From Desulfobacterales bacterium (GTDB lineage Bacteria > Desulfobacterota > Desulfobacteria > Desulfobacterales > JAHEIW01), in the NCBI GenBank assembly GCA_030145015.1, contig JAQYWI010000220.1, forward strand, positions 1-8,296: a DNA stretch of 8,296 bases, given 5' to 3'. Every line of letters begins with the position of its first letter. The stretch's first letter is position 1. This document shows positions 1 through 6,185 of this stretch, piece after piece. The translations under genes were made by a program, and so were the position numbers. Below the pieces are notes generated by a model. The model saw only the letters and a list, made by a program, of their open reading frames with translations, did not search any database and had not been told where the DNA came from.

Positions 1-68
1 TTTCTTTGACGGAAACCGGAGGTCGGCTGACGAGCCGGATCTTGGGATCTTGTACACATCTTCGATGA

Positions 69-86
69 GAATAATCTTGATTATTC
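69..86. promoter_or_regulatory. Perfect 18-bp dyad upstream of the histidine kinase gene
   Basis: GAATAATCTTGATTATTC reads as two perfect 8-bp inverted half-sites around TT, about 80 bp before the kinase start codon. The size and AT-rich symmetry fit a dimeric regulator's operator, but a small hairpin or chance is also possible. No convincing promoter could be paired with it. The rest of 1-164 holds no gene I recognise; a small GC hairpin (24-28 with 33-37) lies near its left edge. Confidence 0.35.
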
Positions 87-164
87 ACCCGCTAAATTTC
101 AGCAGATGCCATCGGTCTATTATTGACGCATAGCTCACATTACCTCTAACAGAATTTTTCATTT

Positions 165-1466
165 ATGAGCACCCTTTCACCCATACCCGAAAAAGATTAC
201 AAAATCGAGCTTAAATGGCTGATGTTTTTTCGGATCCTGTTTTCTTTGGTGTTGCTCGGGTCTGCGACGGTTTTACAGCTCGGTAAAACCGCCACTCCTA
301 TGGGACCATCTCTTCTGATTCTTTATAGCTTTACCATCACGATATTTGTGATTTCCCTGATATACAGCCTGCTGATGAAACGCGTTAAAAATGAGGTCTG
401 GTTTGCGTTTATTCAAATTGGCATCGATACATTCTTTGTCACGCTGATTATTTATGGTACCGGCGGTTTTTTAAGTGTATTTTCGTTTCTCTATTTAGTT
501 GTCATTGTTTACTCGAGTATGTTGTTGCCGATGAAGGGAACAATGGTTATTGCGGGTCTTTGCAGTATCCAGTTTGGAGGTTTGGTCGAACTTGAATATT
601 TCGGTATCCTGGATCCATTCGGCACCGATACGAATTTATTGGCTACCGCTTATGGCTGGAATCAGATAGCTCTCAAATTGCTGATCACGATGATTGCCTG
701 TTTTGCGGTGGCTTTCTTGAGCAGCCTATTAGCGGAACAGACGCGCAAGACGAAAATACAATTACGGACGATGGAGGGTCATGTAAAGCGGGTCGAAAAA
801 ATGGCGGCCATCGGGGAAATGGCAGCTGGTTTAGCACACGAAATAAAAAATCCGCTGGCGTCTTTGTCGGGATCTATTCAGCTCTTAAAGGAAGATATGC
901 GATATGATCCTGATCATGACCGCTTAATGCATATCATTCTGCGTGAAGCGGATCGCTTGAGTTCTTTGACAAGCAATTTTCTTTTATATGCCCGGCCTCC
1001 CGCAGGTAAGGTTGAGCCGATTAAGCTTGACCGGGCGGTGTTGGAAGCTGCTGAGCTTTTTGAAAATGATGCTTCAAACAACGGCCGCATCACAACCGTC
1101 AAACAGGTATCTGAGGACCTTTGGATTTCCATGGATCGCGGCCATCTTCACCAAATTTTATGGAACCTGTTGTTGAATGCCGCAGAGGCAATTAAAGACG
1201 AAGGACAAATCGGAATCGAAATGTTTCCGTTAAAGAATAAGCTTGCCTGCGTCAAAATTACGGATAATGGATGTGGCATGTCCAAAGAGACACTGACGTC
1301 CATTTTCGACCCGTTTTTTACCAGCAAACCGAACGGAGCCGGTTTGGGGTTGTCGATCGTTCACCGAATCCTCGAGGTTTACGACGCTTGGTTAAACGTT
1401 GAGAGCGAGCTAAATAAAGGCACGACGGTGACATTAAATTTTAAACAGATCGACCCACCCGTCTAA
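165..1466 (+). CDS. pilS: PilS-like membrane sensor histidine kinase
   Basis: A 433-residue inner-membrane sensor kinase that should autophosphorylate a histidine and pass the phosphate to an NtrC/PilR-type response regulator. The N-terminal half (about 18-190) contains roughly six hydrophobic segments with very short loops, as in PilS, so it probably senses a signal in or near the membrane. A short charged linker (191-210) leads straight into the HisKA domain. H225 lies in AGLAHEIKNPLASLSGSIQLL-like context, which is typical of PilS. The ATPase domain has an N-box near N334/N338, G1 DNGCG at 367-371, an F-box at 381-385 and G2 GAGLGLS at 391-397. There is no room for the PAS domain seen in Pseudomonas PilS. 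After G2, the usual HGG motif is replaced by YDAWL (406-410). The next gene is lysS, so no partner regulator is visible. The Shine-Dalgarno before this ATG is weak. The kinase class is certain; the pilS assignment is probable, and another NtrB/AtoS-like role remains possible. Confidence 0.8.
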   Translation: MSTLSPIPEKDYKIELKWLMFFRILFSLVLLGSATVLQLGKTATPMGPSLLILYSFTITIFVISLIYSLLMKRVKNEVWFAFIQIGIDTFFVTLIIYGTGGFLSVFSFLYLVVIVYSSMLLPMKGTMVIAGLCSIQFGGLVELEYFGILDPFGTDTNLLATAYGWNQIALKLLITMIACFAVAFLSSLLAEQTRKTKIQLRTMEGHVKRVEKMAAIGEMAAGLAHEIKNPLASLSGSIQLLKEDMRYDPDHDRLMHIILREADRLSSLTSNFLLYARPPAGKVEPIKLDRAVLEAAELFENDASNNGRITTVKQVSEDLWISMDRGHLHQILWNLLLNAAEAIKDEGQIGIEMFPLKNKLACVKITDNGCGMSKETLTSIFDPFFTSKPNGAGLGLSIVHRILEVYDAWLNVESELNKGTTVTLNFKQIDPPV

Positions 1467-1645
1467 CCTACCGAGTGCAGTCCCAACTTAGTCTTGACAG
1501 CCACCGGCAAAATGAGTTACCAAAACCAGCTTAAATCAATTATTTCCGCCACCTTATGGCAGGGAATTCATCGTCCTGATTAGACTAAACCTGTTTTAAC
1601 CGTTTCGCGTGAGATATTTGCACAGCGGAAGAACACCTGACTGGA

Positions 1646-3130
1646 ATGGAAATGGAAAAGGCCGGCGATCTGATCCAAAAACGCAGAGATAAATTTGATG
1701 AGCTAAAGCAAAGCAATGTTCAGCTTTTCCCGAATGATTTCAACCTTTCCCACACCATCGATGAAATTCACGGGCTAATCGAACGCCAACCCGAAACGAT
1801 AAAAGATGACTCCCCGGTTTTTGCCGTTGCCGGTCGCGTAATCGCAATTAACCGTTTCGGGAAGGCCGCATTTATTCGATTCAGGGATCGGACCGGACAG
1901 CTTCAAGGTTATATTCGTAAGGACAAAATCGGTGACGAAGCATACAGTCTCTTCAAAAAACTGGATGTAGGGGATTTTGTCGGCCTTTGCGGAGGGGTCT
2001 TTAAAACCAAAACCGGCGAGTGGACCCTTCTGGTGAACACATTAACACTTATCTGTAAAGCCATACGCCCCCTGCCCGAAAAGTTTCACGGCCTTAAAGA
2101 TCCCGAAAAGCGGTATCGCCAGAGATATCTGGATTTGATCATGAACGCGGATGTGAGGGAGCTCTTTGTTAAACGCAGCCGGATTATTCAGGAAATCCGG
2201 AGCTTTTTTTTGGAGCGCGATTTTCTTGAAGTCGAAACACCCATGATGCAGCCGATTGCCGGCGGGGCGGAAGCAGAACCCTTTAAAACCCATCACAAGG
2301 CCCTGGGGATGGATCTTTATTTACGAATTGCGCCTGAACTTTATTTAAAACGCCTGGTTGTCGGCGGATTTGAAAGAGTTTTTGAAATCAACAGAAATTT
2401 CAGAAACGAGGGTATTTCGACGCAGCACAATCCGGAATTTACCATGCTTGAATTCTATCAGGCCTATGCCACCTTCACCGATCTGATGCAGTTCACCGAG
2501 CGGTTGATTTCAACGGTGGCGCAGGCGGTAACCGGTTCGACCACGCTTTCCTATCAGGGCAACTCAATTGAACTGTCCGGCCCCTGGCGCCGAATTACAC
2601 TTCAATCCGCGTTGGTGGATATCGGCGGTATTGATTCTGCTGTGTTAAATGATAAGGCCGCTCTGCTTGAATTTGCTGCTCGAAATGGGATCAAAATTAC
2701 AAAAGCGGGAAAACTGGGGAAGGTGATCACCAAGCTATTTGATGCTGTGGTTGAACCCAAGTTGATTCAGCCGACTTTCATTACTGCTTATCCGGCGGAA
2801 GTTTCTCCGTTGTCACGCCGCAGTGATCAGGAACCCGACTTAACCGAGCGGTTTGAATTATTTATTGCCGGACGCGAGATCGCCAATGGGTTTTCTGAGT
2901 TAAATGACCCCGTCGATCAAAAAGAGCGCTTTGCCCAGCAAGTCAAGAGTCGCGAAGCCGGTGATCAAGAGGCCCATCAAATGGACGAAGACTATATTGA
3001 AGCCCTGGAGTATGGCATGCCGCCGACTGCCGGGGAAGGCATTGGAATCGATAGGCTGGTGATGCTGCTAACGGATGCGGCCTCAATTCGCGAAGTCATT
3101 CTTTTTCCTCATATGAAACCAAAAGAATGA
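1646..3130 (+). CDS. lysS: Lysyl-tRNA synthetase, class II
   Basis: A cytoplasmic enzyme that charges tRNA-Lys with lysine using ATP. At 494 residues it has the normal length for bacterial class II LysRS. The N-terminal OB-fold anticodon-binding domain covers about 55-140 (VAGRVIAINRFGKAAFIRF). The catalytic core follows from about 155. Motif 1 lies around 185-205 (FLEVETPM, then IAGGAEAEPF). Motif 2 includes FRNEG at 252-256 and HNPEFTMLEF at 261-270. Motif 3 is GIGIDRLVML at 465-474, with the usual C-terminal REVILFPHMKP. All catalytic motifs look intact. GGAAGA at 1627-1632 is a possible ribosome-binding site, though 13 bases from the chosen ATG; an in-frame ATG two codons later (1652) is an alternative start. 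lysS directly before lol genes is a familiar arrangement in Desulfobacterota, but a 522-bp gap follows here, so cotranscription with the permease gene is uncertain. Confidence 0.97.
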   Translation: MEMEKAGDLIQKRRDKFDELKQSNVQLFPNDFNLSHTIDEIHGLIERQPETIKDDSPVFAVAGRVIAINRFGKAAFIRFRDRTGQLQGYIRKDKIGDEAYSLFKKLDVGDFVGLCGGVFKTKTGEWTLLVNTLTLICKAIRPLPEKFHGLKDPEKRYRQRYLDLIMNADVRELFVKRSRIIQEIRSFFLERDFLEVETPMMQPIAGGAEAEPFKTHHKALGMDLYLRIAPELYLKRLVVGGFERVFEINRNFRNEGISTQHNPEFTMLEFYQAYATFTDLMQFTERLISTVAQAVTGSTTLSYQGNSIELSGPWRRITLQSALVDIGGIDSAVLNDKAALLEFAARNGIKITKAGKLGKVITKLFDAVVEPKLIQPTFITAYPAEVSPLSRRSDQEPDLTERFELFIAGREIANGFSELNDPVDQKERFAQQVKSREAGDQEAHQMDEDYIEALEYGMPPTAGEGIGIDRLVMLLTDAASIREVILFPHMKPKE

Positions 3131-3177
3131 ACGAATAAAAGAATAGATCTTTATGAAGCTCAAGACTCAAATTAACC

Positions 3178-3200
3178 ACCCCGCCGCAAGCGGCCGGGGT
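3178..3200. repeat. REP-like hairpin, copy 1
   Basis: The left arm ACCCCGCCGC pairs with the right arm around a CAAG tetraloop (3187-3190), with one unpaired base (C3194) in the right arm. It has the same 23-nt architecture as the hairpin at 3274-3296, including the bulge position and loop. The sequence after it is ATGTAAAAGG, so it lacks the U-tract of an intrinsic terminator. Confidence 0.6.
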
Positions 3201-3241
3201 ATGTAAAAGGAATTATCCTATTATATTCCCCCTCAGCTTAG

Positions 3242-3262
3242 CTCTCTCCCTCAGGGAGAGGG
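3242..3262. repeat. Short CT/AG-rich hairpin
   Basis: CTCTCCC at 3244-3250 pairs perfectly with GGGAGAG at 3254-3260 across a TCA loop. The stem can extend by a G-T wobble and one more C-G pair. It lies between the two related hairpins but differs from them in sequence. No T-tract follows. Confidence 0.5.
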
Positions 3263-3273
3263 AACTAGCGGAA

Positions 3274-3296
3274 ACCCCACCGCAAGCGGATGGGGT
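3274..3296. repeat. REP-like hairpin, copy 2
   Basis: The left arm ACCCCACCGC pairs with GCGGATGGGGT around the same CAAG loop as copy 1, with a single bulged base (A3290) at the equivalent position. Relative to copy 1, the pair G3183-C3195 has become A3279-T3291. This is a compensatory change that keeps the stem. Two such copies 96 bp apart suggest a dispersed palindromic repeat family. Confidence 0.6.
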
Positions 3297-3425
3297 ATTG
3301 AAAAGAACTTAATAACCAACAGCCCATAACGAATAACCAATAACCAATACCTAACCCGGACAAGCCGGAACCAAACAGGCTATCACTGCATTGACTACTG
3401 AAAACTGCTCCTGCTGATACTGAAC

Positions 3426-3537
3426 TGGAATGTTGGAATGCTGGAATATTGGGTTATAAATTCGGAATAGGTCTATTTTTAATTAAAATTGAGATGTATT
3501 CCGATTAAACCAACCCATTTATCCACTATTCCATCAT
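3426..3537. repeat. Nested imperfect palindrome with an 8-bp tandem repeat
   Basis: Three near-identical 8-bp units, TGGAATGT, TGGAATGC and TGGAATAT (3426-3449), begin the left arm. The right arm (about 3497-3537) carries reverse-complement forms such as ATCCACTATTCCATCA. The inner arms CGGAATA (3463-3469) and TATTCCG (3497-3503) match perfectly. The centre contains a perfect 12-bp palindrome, TTTTAATTAAAA (3477-3488). The whole could fold into one long, interrupted hairpin. It may be a decayed palindromic insertion; its function is unknown. Confidence 0.5.
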
Positions 3538-3652
3538 AGCGCTAAAGCTTCACTTCGTGCCCATTATTCCAATACGATGGATCTGCTTGGCAGTAAGTAT
3601 TGAACTTTTTTTGCCACAAAATGCACAAAAATTTCAACAAAGGTACTAATTT

Positions 3653-4891
3653 ATGTCATTCGAATATTTTGTAGGTCGCCGGTACCTGCGGGCCAAGCAA
3701 AAACAAGCTTTCGTTTCGCTCATAACCATTCTTTCCATTGCCGGTGTGATGGTCGGGGTGATGGCCTTGATTGTGGTTATCGCAGTCATGAACGGTTTTG
3801 ATGCCGACCTTAAAGCGCGGATTTTAGGCGGCCAATCTCACATTGTAATGATGCGTCACGGCGGTGCGTTTAAACAGTATCACCGTGTTATGGAGGAAGT
3901 GGTAAAAACCCAAGGTGTCGAAGCCGCGACACCCTATATTATTACCCAGGGGATGTTGCGCTCAAAATCAGGAGCTATTGGAGCTGTGGTTAGAGGAATC
4001 GATCCCCAAACAGCCGGCCGGGTGATGAAAACCCTTGAGCAAGTGGCTTTAGCGGATACATCCGCGCCGCCTGATTCTGAAAAATCCGCACGTGACGTGC
4101 CGGGTATAATTTTAGGTAAAGAGCTGGCCCGCAACCTGGGCGTGACTGAAGGCGAAATGATTCATCTGATGTCACCGCGCGGGATGCTGTCTCCGATCGG
4201 GCATATGCCGGCGATGAAGCAATTTAAGGTCACAGGCTTTTTCCAATCCGGTATGTATGAATATGACCAAACCTTTGCGTTTATTCACCTTAAGGACGCG
4301 CAGAAAATGCTGCGTATGGGCGATTCCGTAACCGGGATAGATGTTCGGGTTACCGATATTTACAAGGCCAGGGATATTGCGGAAAAGCTAATTTCAAAGC
4401 TCGGTTTTCCGTATTGGGCCAGGGACTGGATGCAGATGAATAAAAACCTGTTTCGGGCGCTGAAAATGGAAAGGTTTGTGATGGCGATTATATTGGTTCT
4501 CATCGTTTTGGTTGCGGCGTTTAATATTGCCAGCAGCCTGATTATGCTGGTCATGGGCAAAACGCGGGATATTGCTATCCTGAAGGCGATGGGGGCCACC
4601 GCCAAAAGCATCCGCAAAATTTTTGTTTTTAGCGGAATGGTTATCGGCTCGATTGGAACCGTTTTAGGGTTGTGCTTGGGCCTGGTGCTTTGCATACTGC
4701 TTAAGCATTACGATATTTATGAACTGACCGGCGATATTTATTATTTTACGACGACGCTGCCGGTCAAAATCGAAATTTTCTGGGTCATTGGAATAGTGTC
4801 GGCTGCGATGATAATTTGCTTCCTGGCAACCCTTTACCCGGCGCGCCAGGCATCCAAACTCAACCCGGTGGAGGCGATCCGTTATGGCTAA
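3653..4891 (+). CDS. lolC: Lipoprotein-releasing permease, LolC/LolE family
   Basis: A 412-residue inner-membrane subunit of the Lol ABC exporter, which uses ATP hydrolysis in LolD to release lipoproteins from the inner membrane towards the outer membrane. It has the family layout: TM1 at about 22-47, a large periplasmic domain at about 48-273, then three C-terminal membrane segments at about 275-300, 322-350 and 373-394. Family landmarks include RRYLRAKQKQAFVSLITILS near the N-terminus, MNGFD at 46-50, GMYEYD at 200-205, the cytoplasmic coupling stretch KTRDIAILKAMGAT (303-316) and LYPARQASKLNPVEAIRYG at the C-terminus. The stretch at about 178-190 lies where the LolC Hook loop sits, which suggests a chaperone-contacting surface. 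AAAGGT, eight bases before the ATG, supports this start. Only one permease gene lies before lolD. It may therefore form a homodimer (LolF-like), or its partner may lie elsewhere; LolC and LolE cannot be told apart here. Confidence 0.93.
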   Translation: MSFEYFVGRRYLRAKQKQAFVSLITILSIAGVMVGVMALIVVIAVMNGFDADLKARILGGQSHIVMMRHGGAFKQYHRVMEEVVKTQGVEAATPYIITQGMLRSKSGAIGAVVRGIDPQTAGRVMKTLEQVALADTSAPPDSEKSARDVPGIILGKELARNLGVTEGEMIHLMSPRGMLSPIGHMPAMKQFKVTGFFQSGMYEYDQTFAFIHLKDAQKMLRMGDSVTGIDVRVTDIYKARDIAEKLISKLGFPYWARDWMQMNKNLFRALKMERFVMAIILVLIVLVAAFNIASSLIMLVMGKTRDIAILKAMGATAKSIRKIFVFSGMVIGSIGTVLGLCLGLVLCILLKHYDIYELTGDIYYFTTTLPVKIEIFWVIGIVSAAMIICFLATLYPARQASKLNPVEAIRYG

Positions 4892-4903
4892 TTGGGTTTT
4901 CCA

Positions 4904-5010
4904 AACCGGGTGCTTCGCACCCGGTTCCACCCGCAACGATTGGGGCACTTCGCGCCCCTGTCTTTTACCGCCTATGGCGGTAAAATCCAAGCCACCCGCT
5001 TTGCGGGTGG
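4904..5010. repeat. Cluster of four consecutive tight hairpins between lolC and lolD
   Basis: Hairpin 1 (4904-4926) has a perfect 10-bp stem starting AACCGGGTGC and a TTC loop. Hairpin 2 (4942-4958) has GGGGC/GCCCC, one A-C mismatch and a TTC loop. Hairpin 3 (4963-4985) has a perfect 10-bp stem TTTTACCGCC/GGCGGTAAAA and a TAT loop. Hairpin 4 (4992-5010) has a perfect 8-bp stem CCACCCGC/GCGGGTGG and a TTT loop. None has a downstream T-tract, so these do not look like terminators. They fill most of the 174-bp gap of a presumed operon, and could control mRNA stability or relative output of the two genes, or be repeat debris. Confidence 0.75.
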
Positions 5011-5065
5011 TCGTTGACTCCGGCCCGCCCGAAAAAATAATGCCAAGTGGTGCAAAGGACCGCAA

Positions 5066-5755
5066 ATGGCTTTAATGGACAAGTTGATAACCGGCAGGGA
5101 TCTGACCAAAAGTTTTCGAAACGGAGGTGTCAGTATTGATGTCTTGCAAGGCATTAATGCTGATTTGGATATCGGAGAAACAGTGGCGATTGTCGGCCCG
5201 TCCGGAATCGGCAAGTCCACACTTCTGCATATTCTTGGAACACTTGATCGTCCCGACGATGGCACCCTATTGTTTAAGGGAGAAAATGTCTTCCGATACG
5301 ATGACGCCAAATTGGCTGCATTTCGCAATAAGACCATTGGTTTTGTTTTTCAGTTTCATCATTTGCTGCCGGAGTTTAGCGCTTTGGAAAATGCCATGAT
5401 GCCGGCGCTGATTAATGGTTTTAGCAAACCGAATGCCAACAAAGCCGCTGAAGAGGTATTGGTCCGGGTCGGGTTGCAGGATCGATTGCACCATCGTGTC
5501 GGCAAACTCTCTGGTGGTGAGCAGCAACGCGTGGCTCTGGCGAGAGCGCTGGTTTTAAAACCCGCAATCCTTTTGGCGGATGAGCCTACCGGGAATCTTG
5601 ATAAAAAGAACAGTGATCAGGTTCATCAATTGTTGCTGCAATTAAATCAGGAATTTTTAATGACGCTGGTTGTGGTGACCCATAATATGGAGCTTGCATC
5701 CTATATGTCGCGATGCGTCACTCTTGTTGAAGGACGACTGCAGGATGTAAATTAA
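5066..5755 (+). CDS. lolD: Lipoprotein-releasing system ATP-binding protein LolD
   Basis: A 229-residue cytoplasmic ABC ATPase that powers the adjacent LolC/E-type permease. All nucleotide-binding motifs are present: Walker [10 protein letters not shown] at 44-52 (with I at the position that is usually S), Q-loop Q96 in [17 protein letters not shown], signature [15 protein letters not shown] at 148-162, Walker B ILLADEP at 168-174 with E173 as catalytic base, D-loop around NLD (177-179), and H-loop H206 in [15 protein letters not shown] is characteristic of the LolD/MacB branch. Normal LolD length. AAAGGA at 5054-5059, six bases before the ATG, supports this start; an in-frame ATG three codons later is an alternative. 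Close linkage to the permease makes the Lol role much more likely than a MacB-type role. A probable terminator follows the stop codon immediately. Confidence 0.95.
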   Translation: MALMDKLITGRDLTKSFRNGGVSIDVLQGINADLDIGETVAIVGPSGIGKSTLLHILGTLDRPDDGTLLFKGENVFRYDDAKLAAFRNKTIGFVFQFHHLLPEFSALENAMMPALINGFSKPNANKAAEEVLVRVGLQDRLHHRVGKLSGGEQQRVALARALVLKPAILLADEPTGNLDKKNSDQVHQLLLQLNQEFLMTLVVVTHNMELASYMSRCVTLVEGRLQDVN

Positions 5756-5756
5756 G

Positions 5757-5784
5757 GCGGCACTTAAATGCCGCTGTTTTGCTT
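5757..5784 (+). terminator. Probable intrinsic terminator after lolD
   Basis: GCGGCA (5757-5762) pairs with TGCCGC (5769-5774) around a six-base loop CTTAAA, followed by TGTTTTGCTT. It starts two bases after the lolD stop codon. The T-tract is interrupted by G and C, so efficiency may be moderate. If it works, the upstream lol transcript ends here and bamA needs its own promoter. Confidence 0.55.
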
Positions 5785-5859
5785 AAGGCGGATCGGCGCA
5801 CCAAGGTTTAGGTCCGACTTGTGCAAAATTGAGGCAATGAATAACACTTCGGCTGATCG

Positions 5860-5865
5860 TATAAT
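5860..5865 (+). promoter_or_regulatory. Candidate -10 box of the ancestral bamA promoter
   Basis: TATAAT is a perfect sigma-70 -10 hexamer, and its last four bases form the left TAAT direct repeat flanking the inserted element. In the reconstructed empty site it would lie about 40 bp upstream of the bamA ATG, a sensible distance. I find no good -35 hexamer at 16-18 bp spacing (the region reads AATGAATA), so this is only a candidate. Confidence 0.35.
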
Positions 5866-5988
5866 CTAGAACCTATCTCAAAATTAGCAGTTCGTCTTCG
5901 AAGACAGAGAAAAATTGTTCTAAAGGTGCTCTAAAGTTAGCAGTGCCTAAAATGAGCTAAAATGCCTAAAGTTGAGGAATTCTACCCG

Positions 5989-6083
5989 TCGAGAGCCTCC
6001 CTTCGAGAGCCTCCCTTCGAGAGCCTCCCTTCGAGAGCCTCCCTTCGAGAGCCTCCCTTCGAGAGCCTCCCTTCGAGAGCCTC
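5989..6083. repeat. 14-bp tandem array (A), six perfect units plus a partial seventh
   Basis: The unit TCGAGAGCCTCCCT occurs six times without a single substitution (5989-6072), then an 11-base seventh copy TCGAGAGCCTC ends at 6083, where array B begins. The lack of variation points to recent expansion by slippage or recombination, so copy number probably varies between strains. Because 14 is not a multiple of three, all three frames stay open only by chance of the unit, and no protein is inferred. Confidence 0.95.
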
Positions 6084-6185
6084 AGGGTCGAACGACAGGG
6101 TCTATCGACAGGGTCGAACGACAGGGTCTAACGACAGGGTCGAACGACAGGGTCTAACGACAGGGTCTATCGACAGGGTCGAACG
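6084..6185. repeat. 13-bp tandem array (B), seven units plus a partial eighth
   Basis: The consensus is AGGGTC followed by GAACGAC, TATCGAC or TAACGAC. Naming these variants a, b and c, the order is a-b-a-c-a-c-b and then a partial a. The a variant alternates with b or c over the first six units, which suggests that part of the array grew as 26-bp double units. It abuts array A without any spacer and carries AGGG wherever A carries CCCT. Confidence 0.93.

Larger units (their letters stand above)
3131..3652. other. Non-coding interval between lysS and the Lol permease gene
   Basis: No believable gene is present on either strand. The left part holds three compact hairpins (3178-3200, 3242-3262, 3274-3296). 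The middle contains low-complexity DNA with the word AATAACCAA at 3311, 3332 and 3339. The right part contains an 8-bp tandem repeat inside a nested imperfect palindrome (3426-3537). None of the hairpins is followed by a T-tract, so I do not call a terminator for lysS. AAAGGT at 3639-3644 is the ribosome-binding site of the next gene. Confidence 0.8.

Noticed and set aside
1..133. C-terminal end of an upstream gene
   Set aside because: One frame is open from base 2 to a stop at 131-133, and another to 87, but neither translation is recognisable and the segment contains the 18-bp dyad; coding status cannot be decided.
123..150. TTGACG...TCTAAC as a promoter for the kinase gene
   Set aside because: Spacing of 16 is possible, but the -10 match is poor and transcription would start only a few bases before the start codon.
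1494..1522. TTGACA as a possible -35 box for lysS
   Set aside because: The hexamer is perfect, but at 16-18 bp spacing only TTACCA or TACCAA is found, which is a poor -10 box.
3178..3296. Intrinsic terminators for lysS
   Set aside because: The hairpins are strong but are followed by purine- or A-rich sequence, not a T-tract.
4664..5337. Minus-strand open frames of 121-133 codons over the lolC end, the gap and the lolD start
   Set aside because: They overlap well-supported genes on the other strand, show no family resemblance and run through the hairpin cluster. They are shadows of GC-rich coding DNA.
5989..6185. CRISPR array
   Set aside because: Units of 13-14 bp are directly adjacent with no spacers, which is a tandem repeat and not a repeat-spacer structure.
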